This document shows, in pieces, positions 22,200 through 32,220 of a stretch of DNA of 64,000 bases. The translations under genes were made by a program, and so were the position numbers. The notes below the pieces were generated by a model. The model did not search any database, was not told the DNA's origin, and saw nothing but the letters and a program-made list of their open reading frames with translations. The DNA is from Erodium maritimum (taxonomy: Eukaryota; Streptophyta; Magnoliopsida; Geraniales; Geraniaceae): positions 59,962,803 through 60,026,802 of the forward strand of contig OY997588.1 of the NCBI GenBank assembly GCA_963921825.1, written 5' to 3'. Each line of letters starts with the position of its first letter. The first letter of the stretch is position 1.

Positions 22200-22495
22200 T
22201 GTTAGATTTTGTGCCCTAGGACAAGCCACAATTTGTATACGAAGTCATTTGTGATTAATAAAGTTGGCTAAGCTTTTTCATTATCATTTGATGTAATGTT
22301 AACTACATGATTACACTTCTCTTTCTAAGGTATCGGAGATCAGCTTCTCAATAGTATAACTATTAGAACCGAGTATATTCATATGTTCCTAGTCTAATTC
22401 GATAGTTGGAGCTAGTGTGATGGTTGATTGGATGATCATGTTTTACTAATCATGCTTATGGAGATATGAGTCAATATGATAGATGTTAAAAAGTT
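22200..22495 (+). other. Possible start of a copia-type LTR
   Basis: TGTTAGATTTTGTGCCCTAG at 22200 looks like the beginning of a copia LTR, and AATAAAG follows 50 bp later. No polypurine tract precedes it, so it would be a solo LTR or fragment. It is interrupted by MITE copy 2 and perhaps by the 23897-26030 LINE; a TATA-like CCTATAAATACAG at 26099 could belong to the same LTR. I could not find its right end. Confidence 0.35.
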
Positions 22496-22901
22496 GAGAT
22501 AATTCCACCTCAGTACCCTAAATCTTTCATATTTCATTTAGAGTACCCTAAATCTTTTCTGTATCACCTCGGTACCCTAAACTTTCATTAATTCATTTAG
22601 AGTACCCTAAATATTTTTCTATGTCACCTCAGTACCCTAAACTTTCATTAATTTCATTTTAGTACCGACCATTAACTTTACCTTAAATTTGGTTGCTAGT
22701 GAAGAGTATTATGGTCATTTTACCTGTTTTGGATGAAAAATCAGATAGAGAGTTAACGGTGGGTACTAAAATGGAATTAATGAAAGTTTAGGGTGCTGAT
22801 GTGACACAAAAAAGATTTAGGGTACTCTAAATGAATTAATGAAAGTTTAGGGTACCGAGGTGACACAAAAAAGATTCAGGGTACTAAGGTGGAATTATCT
22901 C
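22496..22901. mobile_element. Mutator-type MITE, copy 2
   Basis: Same family as the element at 21355, with ends GAGATAATTCCACCTCAGTA and its inverted partner, 406 bp. It is flanked by the 9-bp duplication TAAAAAGTT at 22487-22495 and 22902-22910. The two copies lie about 0.7 kb apart in the same orientation with different target sites, so they are separate insertions and not one duplicated block. Confidence 0.9.
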
Positions 22902-22910
22902 TAAAAAGTT

Positions 22911-23879
22911 CAAACATTGGATGACACACATTGAGAATACTTAGTAGAACAAGGATATGAGTATCTTTCAACTACCCAAGCATGTATTAGTTCTACAACC
23001 ATGAAATCACCATACTACCTATATGAATTGATTCATGTCTTAACATAATTGAACGCTACTCCTAATAAGATGGTTATTAAGGTTGTGCTCATATATGTTT
23101 TAGCTACTGGTCATTTATGAGCTTGCGGGTTCTTTGTTTTTTTTTTTTTATCATTTTCTTCGTTTATAAATTTATTTCTTTTTGATAAAAAAAATTAAGG
23201 TTGTGCTCAAATATGTATAAATACATATTAGGTGTCTGGATGATTGCCATATAACTTGTCACTTTTGTTTATAACATGAGTCAAATGTCATCTGGCCACA
23301 TGATGAGTGGAGGGTTGTAAAATAAAGCATTACCATGCGAATGAACAAAGAGTTGTCACTTACAATTTAAACTCGGGATCAAGAAACGAAAGACATAAAT
23401 AGAACAAAGATGGTGTTTCTATACCTTGTGTTCAATCATGATATCATCTAAGGACAAGGGATAAGAATGCTCATGGTAACAAGTTCTAACAAAGAGAAAA
23501 GTCAAAATTCATATGACTCTGGTAGTTATGGGCCTCGCTAGAAGTTACCCATAACTTGTGGACGAAATGTAGATTTCGGGCCCACTGTCAAAGTCATATG
23601 AACCTAAGGGGTCACAGACAATAGAGTAAAACCCACGACAAATTGAACCCTGGAGTTCAACTTAAATAAATAAGAGAGATTATATTTGGCATAATAAGAA
23701 ATGATGTCATTATTTGTATTTCTTTAAAACAAATGAAGCATTAAAATATACAACATAAATGAGCTTGAACGAAAACCATAATGGGATTAAGTTTGTTCGG
23801 CCAACCCATTTATGTAGTATATTTGGTGTGTTAATTAAGCTAGAATAAGGAAAGGATAAAGCCTAGTTGGATTATAATA
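22911..23879. other. Intergenic AT-rich sequence
   Basis: I see no gene. A 96-bp retroposon (23098-23193) and a poly(T) run at 23138-23150 are the only structured features. The sequence may be part of the LTR suspected to start at 22200. Confidence 0.4.
23098..23193 (+). mobile_element. 96-bp 5'-truncated LINE
   Basis: A 22-bp sequence at 23076-23097 is repeated at 23194-23215 with one mismatch. The insert ends TTTTTGATAAAAAAA, the same kind of tail as other LINEs in this window. The interior contains only 3' untranslated sequence. Confidence 0.75.
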
Positions 23880-23896
23880 AAGGAAACAAGATTCCT

Positions 23897-26030
23897 ACAA
23901 CAAAAAGAGACAACCAAGAAAAATCCTCTCTCGCTATCCGAGAGCTCAACCCTAGCCCTAACCACCCTACCTCTATGATCATGGTGCTCCCTCCCTCTGC
24001 TTTCGCCGACACGCCTAACGCCATTGCTACTGCAGCCATTGTTGGCCTCGTCACGTTGCGCCCGATGCAATCCTCTCTCTTGGAGACCACACCGTCCCTG
24101 AGAGAGTTCAAGCTTTAAAACCTTGGCGCAGGAGAAAGTCAAAGCCAACCCTAGCCGAAGATTCTTCTCCTACCCCGGTAGTTCCAGTGACTCTATCTTC
24201 CTCTATGGTACTGGTACCCTTCTATATGGGTGTCTCTGCTCCACTATCTACATCCAAGCCACGACGAGGGTGACCAATGAAGCCCAAAGGCGTTCTTTCG
24301 CCCGCAAGCAACTCAGTGGCGGCCTCTCTTCCGCTGCCACATGTTATCACCTTATCTTCACCCCCTCCTTACGATTCTCTCCCTCGGTTTGATCCTCCAT
24401 CTCTTCAACGGGACCCAGCTCAAGGCAAGGCGCCAATGGCGGATCTATCATGGACGGCGGTGGAGGCGCTGGGATTGGGTCGTTGTCTCGCCAACCGGGA
24501 TAGGATCCTCCTCATCCCCTCCCTCATTCGTGTTCCGGCTGGTATGGTTTGTGGCCGAACGGTGGCTCTGTCCTTGGATGAGCCCCCATCGCCTCCCACT
24601 GTGGCCTTACCAGGTACATGCTTCAATGGCAGCACTATAGAATAGGCTCTCATCCTGCTCTATTGGAGATGACGAGGAGGTCGAGGTTGTAGTCTCGTCT
24701 TCTCTAGCTTCCCCCGTGATCATCGCGCGGCAACAATGAGGGCTGTTGGGAAAACTATGGACGTCTACACCGCCTCGAAAAGAGTTCTTGCTCTGTATCA
24801 TCACCACCATGTGAGGTCGAGCAGTAGAGAGCCTTTTTGTCAAGGATCTCGGGCGGGGCCTCTTTGGTTTCTATTTCTAGATGGTGGATGAACGGTCATG
24901 GGTACGGGGGAATGAGCCCTAGTAGTTCGACGGGCGGCCCCTCTTGCTTGGTGATCTAGACCTTTGTGCCCATGACCTTCCGACGTTGGACCGACTGCAG
25001 CTCTAGGTTCCCGCTCGGGGCCTGCCATTATTGGTTCAGACGAAGTACACTAAGTAGTCAATCAGGGGTGCCCTAAGAGTTTGTGTGAAGGTACCCTGCG
25101 ACCAGTGAGACATGTGTTGTGGGGGTACCGTGCGGGTGCGCTACTGGCACCTTATTGAGCACCCCCTCAGGAGGAGTCTGATGCTACGCTTCAAGAGAAT
25201 TCCCGGACCCCGTCAAGGTTGACCTCACCTACACAAATCTCCCAAGTTTTTGCTTCAACTATGGAAGAATGGTGCACGTGGTGCGGGATTGCGAGCTGGT
25301 AATACAGGGTACTCTGAGGTATGACACCTCTCTCTTAGAGTTTCAAAGGGACAAGCAGGTAAAGCCATATGCAACAGACTGGAATGAGTTACCGAGCGTA
25401 CCCCCAGGACTTGGGAGGCTTTCCCCAAAAATTGTATCTAAGGGCTCCTCATCTCGAGCAAGGAGTCCATGTGTTTCCCTGAAACACTGTATCTAACCAT
25501 ACAGAGCCTCGGGTTAGCACCCAGCCTGAAATGGTGGATCCAAGCTAGAAAATTTTGGTGACCGGCAGGTCTCTGGTAGTCGGGTCATTGAAGTTTCACC
25601 GCCTATTCCGCTTGGGCGTACAGATGTTGGAGGAACCGCTACTGGAGGAAGCAAGAGGAACACTACTGATGCTCCACGGGACGACCAAGCGAGGGCTGGA
25701 AAACAGGCCCGCTAGGAGGAATGTTAGACTCTCCACGCTTCAGGGGACTGGCTCCGGGAGGGCTCCCTGGTGAAAGCTTTGCCTCCTACTACTTATGTAG
25801 TCCTTGGCCAGATTACGGAGCAGGACTTTCAGTACCATATTCTCATCCCCCATCCTTCCTTCCTGCCTATATGGCGTTTCAATACCGTCTATGGCGATTC
25901 TAATAATTTAAAGATCAACGAACATTATGTTCTTTGTCTTTTTTTCATCGTGGTTAGGGAGTATGTTCCCTGGCGCACATCTTATGTAATGAGTTTCTGA
26001 TTTATAATATTGCACCTTTTAGTAAAAAAG
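23897..26030 (+). mobile_element. LINE with ORF1 remnant and no ORF2
   Basis: The 17-bp sequence AAGGAAACAAGATTCCT occurs at 23880-23896 and 26031-26047, so both ends of the 2134-bp insertion are defined. The 3' end is AT-rich and finishes TTTTAGTAAAAAAG. Frames around 25230-25490 read PSFCFNYGRMVHVVRDC, a CX2CX4HX4C zinc knuckle in which the second Cys is Tyr, as found in ORF1 of plant L1 LINEs. Stops and frame changes interrupt it. About 0.5 kb of tail follows; no endonuclease or reverse transcriptase was found. Confidence 0.85.
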
Positions 26031-26467
26031 AAGGAAACAAGATTCCTTTACGTTTCTCCTTTTAGTACTATTGTGAATTGACTTAAGAGAAATCAAATCC
26101 TATAAATACAGTACCATATTGTCCAAAGTTCATAAGCTTAGAACAACAAATATTTGGCCACCATAAAAGAGAATAAGAGAGAAAAAGTTTCACGAGCTAC
26201 TAGCAAGCATATGTTGTGGGATCACTTTGCTCGTGTGGATACCGTTAGAGGGAAAACTACAAAAAGTACCCTGGATTATCTTCATCAAATTGAAGGTCCC
26301 AAAAACATTAGTTCCACATTTAAGTTACTCTATACTGAGGTAATCCGACTTAAATACAGTTCAAATTAGTATTTGTATGATGCATAAATCTAGGGTTTTG
26401 GACTATGTACAATTTTTTTACCTCCTTGTTTGAGAAACACATTATCATACAAAAATAATTAAAGGAT

Positions 26468-27148
26468 CACTAGTGGAAAAATAGACCAAGAAATTCGAAA
26501 ACATGTACTGAAAACACCTCCAATATCAAACATCCGATTTAATTGATAACCTAGTGTTAGTTGAGGCCGAAACCCGGTACCTCATCCAAGAAGGACAATC
26601 ATTCAATAAAAAGGAATGATAGATCTTGTCAAAGATGATGCAAAGTGGCTACATCGGAAGATTAATATTAATTTTCAATGTAATTTCGTACCTTGATTTC
26701 TATAATTGAATATTTTTTTAAATTTATTATTTATAGTATTGACCTTGATTTCTATAATTGAATATTTTGTTTAAATTTACTATTTATAGTATTATTCATT
26801 GTTTGTGTTGTGAATTATACCGATGGAAATGTTTAAAGGAAGGAAATGCACGTTTAGGTGCATTATTTACAAATATATATTTTGAATATTTAATCTACGT
26901 GTTCAATGAACCAAAAATGTGTCCCAAGTGTCACATGGCCGAAGAAGATACATTGTTAGTCAAGTGGCCTCACTTTACCGTCGAACCAAAAAGCGTCGAC
27001 CGAGTGACTAACCAGACCAACAATATTAATTCATCAAACGAGAGAGCAAGTTGGTCGGCGAGACTTACTAGATGAAACTTCGCCAATGAATTAATCCACT
27101 TGGTCAAAAAAATTCTTCGTCGACTGATGGGCTTTCTACAGTAGTGTT
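26468..27148. mobile_element. CACTA-like element (ends only)
   Basis: The left end reads CACTAGTGGAAAAATAG and the right end reads CTTTCTACAGTAGTG, which inverted is CACTACTGTAGAAAG. Both start CACTA, as in En/Spm-type transposons. The expected 3-bp duplication is not evident (GAT left, TTC right), so the ends may be from different elements or the flank has mutated. No transposase is present. Confidence 0.4.
26691..26794. repeat. 52-bp tandem duplication
   Basis: A 52-bp AT-rich unit beginning CCTTGATTTCTATAATTGAA at 26691 is repeated directly from 26743, with a few differences. Confidence 0.9.
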
Positions 27149-27845
27149 CATAGACACTTCATAATGGTTATCGCACAAGTTCGTATTGTTGCGTTTAATG
27201 AATTAACAGAATAACCATAAGCTAGTGATGAGCCTAAATGCGTCTTAGTTAATTTAAACATTTTTCTCCATGTTTTTTTGCCTTGTTTTTATATTTTTAG
27301 TGTTTACTAATAAATGCGCTAAACCTCGTTCTTAGTCGATTTTTTTTATTTGTTTAAAATATATTCATGATTGATCTTGTTTTGTAGGCCGCGAAAAAAA
27401 TTGGCACAAGAACGAGGTCGATCGGAGGCCAAACGGAGCGGGAATGAATGATGGAAGTTATAAATTGAAATGAAATGCCCGACTAGTTCTGGTGTGACGC
27501 AGCGCACGTGAGTCCGCACTTCCCCTCCCTTAGACCGGTTGACTTTTCACCTTACTAGATCCAGCGGTTGTCATCTGTTGACCGTTGGATGGCTGATCGT
27601 TGACTCTTCCTTGATCAAGTAGCTCAGAGACGCGGTTGCACGGCTTGTCTGTGCTCCTGTCCGCACGGGATAAAATCAGGCAGCAAGAACACCTCCATTC
27701 CCCTCCAACTGTGGTTCGCATGAAGTCAAAGGCACGTTTTTTCCCAACATATATTTGTGTCCGTGTCTATGTATACGGAGGATAAGAGTTAATATTGGGA
27801 CCAGATTTTTTAACCTTACACGTTAAATTACAAGTTTTATTATTA
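27149..27845. other. Intergenic sequence, nothing recognised
   Basis: There is a 63-codon minus-strand frame at 27530-27721 with no domain or homolog I recognise. The rest is AT-rich without structure. Confidence 0.4.
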
Positions 27846-29150
27846 TTTTTTTTGAAACGAGTAACTAGGAAATTGCATTAATGCGAATAAAAAACCATAT
27901 AAAGTAGGGCGTACAAGCCCTGAGTTTCAGATATTTGTTTGGGCTGACCGTAGCAAGCCCAACGCTCATGGACCCGTAGAAATAGTGTACTTTTGATCGA
28001 AGACACTAACTCATGACATCCCCTTACCAGCATCTCAAAATAACACACCATAATGCAAAATGTCAAGCAAACGAAACGAAATAAACATCCTAACGTAACG
28101 ACATAAAACTCCTAACGTAAACAGGAATAAAGTGCTCTGATTGCGGAATTTCCGAGACCTCCCAACACCGAAAATCCCGGGTCTGTGGGTATTTTCCGTA
28201 GTCAGACCCTCCCACCCCCGCTGGGTCTTTTCATTCCTCCGGAGGAGGCTATGACACCTCCGTATGTGGATCCCGGACCTCCTCCTTGTCCCTCAACTTA
28301 TGAAAGTTCAATATCATACCTGTGTGCTCCAGCGCCTTCTTGTCTAGGACCGACTGATTTGTCCCCGTCGTTGCTCCAGACGGGGATAGGGACGCTATTC
28401 GTGGATCGGCCACTACCAGCTTCGAACAGATCCGACGGGGCTCCGATGTGTCGCGGAGTCGCGACGTTGCTCTCCCCGACTCAGCATGGGGCAGCCGTAG
28501 GTTCGACCAGGCCGGAGACTATGCCTGCTCACTCTGACGGGGTTGCATCATTGGTTGCCGATAGTACCTGGCCAGATTTATAGAGGACCTGGATGGATCC
28601 GCCAAGACGAGGGCAGAGCAGATCGGATCCGAGGAACCTTTCAGACGAGAAACACTCCAATCGGTTTCAGCGTGAGGGCAGCGGGGCGCCGACCATGCCG
28701 GGGCTTGTGTCGTGGGAATAGATCGAGACCAAGAAAAAGCGTGGGTGCCTTCCAGGATCGCTTCGGTCGCAGCATCGGTGTTGTTCGACTTTTCTTGATT
28801 TGGAATAAATTCTAATGGAATTGAAAACGGAGAGAAATCGGTGAATACGAGGGTGGTCTGGTTGTCCGTTTGTGGTAGTTGAGGGTGATCGGCATCCATG
28901 GAAGTGGGTATCAGTGGTGGCTGTGTGGGAAAAAGGATAGGGGAACCTATCGATTCGAGAGCAACCCTAGGCTTCGAGAGAGACGCGTATGTTCTTGTGG
29001 TATGCATCAAGCTAATACTTGAATGGAGTAGAGCCACATGACTGCGCCGCCGTGGCTGTAGAAGCTCGCGAGAATTCCTCTTTTCTCTCTCTAGTTCTTC
29101 ATCTTTTCTTGAGTATTTTTCATCTTGAGAGTATTTTCTACCATTAAAAG
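27846..29150 (-). mobile_element. Internally deleted LINE, 3' end family TTACTCGTTTC-polyA
   Basis: On the minus strand the 3' end reads TTACTCGTTTCAAAAAAA, and the 3' untranslated region (27880-28010) matches the one at 57540-57712 (shared TCCATGAGCG-type and ACAAATATCTG words). The 5' part has a leader and an ATG at about 28900 opening a frame with LVFTDFSPFSIP, a plausible ORF1 N-terminus. The central ORF1 domain (DUF4283, zinc knuckle) and all of ORF2 are missing. A plus-strand frame at 28185-28583 is its shadow. No target duplication was found. Confidence 0.6.
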
Positions 29151-29159
29151 TCATAACTA

Positions 29160-30800
29160 AAACGATCTAAAGAGGTTTTAAGCATCCATGAGCCTCCCAC
29201 CATCTCCAACTTCTCCATTTTCATGTGTTGAAGTTTAGGAGAGTTGGAGATGGTGGGTTTGCAAGCTAGATGAGTTTTCGATTGGGTTTCTCAACCCAAT
29301 CCCGTTAATAATCTCTACTTCTCTATTTTGTTGTAAAGCTCGGTTTTTTCGGTATGCTTGGGCCGGATTTGGATTCCATGTCCTTGGATTCCAATCTTTG
29401 GTCATGGGTGTTGTGTAAATGCTGATTTTCTTAGCTTAATCAGCATCCAATTGCTTGTATGAGTAGTCATCTATATTTAAGCTACTCGATGTTTATGCGT
29501 GATTTTCGTGCTTTTGTGTTCGATTTGTCATGTTTTTGAACCTGATTTCATGTGCTACCTATTTCGTCTTTCGGCAATATATCAAGTTCTAGGCTATAGA
29601 GTTCGCAAAAATGCAAACTTTAGCCATTTAGTGAACTTATATATGATTTACGGCATGCTTATGTCTTGATTTCCTATTGACGAGATAAGAATATGCTAGG
29701 TTGTGTTTTCTCGATGCTCTTGTGTGTTTCAAGTCGACCGAACGATTTGGGGATTTTCCCTAATTGTTGTGTGCGCTATGTAGATCGATGTTTGGAGCGA
29801 TCCATGATTCGATCTAGTGTAAGACGAGATGCACGTTTATAGAATTTGCTTATGCTAGTGTGTTACTAGAATATCGTGATTCGCTGTTCTACGTAGTTCG
29901 ACTTGATTACCGAACTCATCTTGATCGGTGTTGTTTGGTTTTTGAGAAGTGAACAAGGCGTAGCTAAGTAGATTCATTTATTGATTTAGAATTTGCTTAC
30001 GCTTGTGTATTACCAGAACTTCGTGATTTGTTGCTCTATTTAGTTCTCCTTGATGATCGGTTTATTCGGTTGTCAGGTTGATTGAACTATGCGTAGCTAA
30101 GTAGATTCGACAATTTATTTAGAGTCCTCTCATGCTTGTGTAGTACCAGAGTACCGTGATTCGATACTCTATTTAGTTCTACTTGATTTTTCGTGTTCGT
30201 TTTATTGATGACATTCGGGTATTAGGAAGTGAACTAGGCATAACTGAGTCGATTCACCGAGTGGTGTAGCTATCTCTACTTATGGTAGTTGGTAGCTAGA
30301 GTTACATGCAGTCGTCGTCGTTACCTCTCGTTCGAGGATTGATCGAGCTTTGCTCAAGATCACATAACCACACCCTTTTTTATTGCTTTCTAATGATTGG
30401 TGGTTCGCATATCGGTCCGGGCAGTGGTCTTGTTCCCTCTCCCTGTGACTAGTATATGGTTGATTTCACGATACCCCATACATAAGAACTTAAGCGTTCT
30501 AAGACCATAATGAAAGCATTATTTTATTTCACATTCGTTAACCAAACTATGCGTTGATTGGAAGTCATGTTTACTTATATTCGTGACCGACTCTGTGTGT
30601 GAATAAAATGTTATGTGTCTTAGGTGGTAGCGTGTACATTTTTTATTTAATGCCTAGATTTTAAGACAACACTCTTCTTTTCCTGCCCTTTATTTTCCCT
30701 TTCGGGGATGTGGAAGTGACATCCCACGTCCCTAGGTTTTAGCAAAATACTAGTGATTCCTCTACTCCCTGTGGGTTCGTCCGGTACTTACCGTTTTATC
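29160..30800 (+). repeat. LTR-element-like fragment with about 140-bp tandem repeats
   Basis: From about 29840 to 30270 three copies of a unit of roughly 140 bp follow one another, each with TAGAATTTGCTTACGCTTG-, TACCAGA.-, CGTGATTC- and GTGAACTA.GCGTAGCTAAG-type words. Near 30760 the phrase CTCCCTGTGGGTTCG resembles leader sequence of Athila/Tat-type gypsy elements. No coding region was found. Identity as a gypsy leader or LTR is an inference. Confidence 0.4.
29196..29257. repeat. Short hairpin, arms of about 20 bp
   Basis: The left arm CCCACCATCTCCAACT-TCTCC (29196-29216) pairs with the right arm at 29238-29257, with one unpaired base and a loop of about 21 bases. Confidence 0.8.
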
Positions 30801-31470
30801 TAATGCTTGATGACCGTGTACTGATGCACGTAAAGTGAAGGCCCAAAAAAGCACAATCATGGGAATATGAATAACAAAAAAGGTATAAAACTAAAACCTT
30901 GTTAACTAAATTGAAAAATATCCAGAAAATAATGTCAACAAATAAAAATGAAGTATAAATATTTTTTATAGAACTTAAATCATGATTCAAATTTGAAGAC
31001 AAAATGAAGGCCCAAATAAACCCAGTAGGCTTGATGGATCGGATAAAAATAGTAACCGACCATTCCCACAATCGATCGAATTTTTTGATAATAGTCGGCT
31101 ACAGGGGCGGTTGAAAATCTTAATAAACCGGTAATCATAGTCCGAGAAAAGGGTTAAAAGACACCACCGACCAATGGCTATAGCCTGAAAATCACTTGGG
31201 GCCAGAAGACTAGAGACCCAATAGCATCTCCACTCCACTCCCCACTACCGCGTCTTGGGTCACCACAACAAGGCCCAATAGGACGACGACTCGATCGAAC
31301 CAGGAGCGAAGCAGATACATCCTCTACTGATGAAGCCACAACGTCCTTGAGCTGCAACCAATCAGACCTCTTAGCAGGCTCTGCCTCAACACTCGCCGGC
31401 GAAAAATCAACCACCAGTTCACGATCGCAGCTCTTCACCAAGTTACTGACTTGGCCGCTCATCTTGAAGC
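30801..31470. other. Region upstream of SEC24A
   Basis: AT-rich sequence to 31000, then GC-richer sequence with minus-strand frames (31178-31462 and smaller) that lack any recognised domain. ACAGGGGCGGTTG near 31103 resembles internal motifs of CACTA elements. The SEC24A promoter should lie here or just downstream, but I see no clear TATA box. Confidence 0.35.
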
Positions 31471-32220
31471 CGTGCCGTTTCTAATTCTATTCGGCCAAGT
31501 TTCTGGAATTTCGACCAGGTTGCCGACTCTACTAGTGTAGATCTACGGTGAGGTATGTCTCAAAAACAAGGAAATTACCTCTCTTTATTGCTAATCTGTT
31601 TGGAGTGTGCTTTGATCTGTAATTGGAGTCTCTCTGGTTTATTTGCCCACTTTAATTACATGTGTGTGCGATGCTGATGCTGATTGCGATATGCGATGGT
31701 GTGGAAACTGTGTATGTACTATTTGGTTTCTTTCTGATCGATGCAGATGTGTTCAGTTTGGTAGGAAATTTGAATTGGGCAAAATAATTAATCAAACTCC
31801 CTTTTGAATCATGGCCACTTAGCCTATTGTTTTAGGTAATTACAACCGACGCGGGTTCTATTTAGGGTTTTGGGTAGCTCAGTCTGAATGTTTCTTGGTT
31901 GGGTGTCCCCAGTGTATTGGAGTAATAGTAGTTTGAATTGGGCTGCATCAACATCATCTGGTTTGTTCTGTATGTTGACATTATTTATGAAGATTCTGTT
32001 TGAAGATTATCACTTCTTAAATAAGTAAATATGGTTAGTATTCTTGAAATAAAAATGTGTTATTTTTTAGCATTTTATGCTGGTTTCTCACATGCTATGT
32101 TACTTGATCAGAAATTTGAGGAATCGTGAATTTGACTATGAGAGTTGTTGTTTCAGCAGGCTTAAGGTATGAGAGCATAACTCTACTTCTATAGGTGGAT
32201 CAAGTGATTAAACAGATTCC
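31471..32220 (+). promoter_or_regulatory. Probable 5' leader of SEC24A with a leader intron
   Basis: A good donor (AG|GTATGT, intron from 31553) and an acceptor after TTTCAGCAG (exon from 32160) would remove a 607-bp leader intron just before the ATG at 32221. Leader introns are common in plant housekeeping genes. The transcription start and use of this intron are inferred and untested. Confidence 0.45.

Noticed and set aside
28185-28583. 132-codon plus-strand frame, proline-rich
   Set aside because: It lies antisense within a LINE whose 3' end and leader define the minus strand as coding; no domain is seen.
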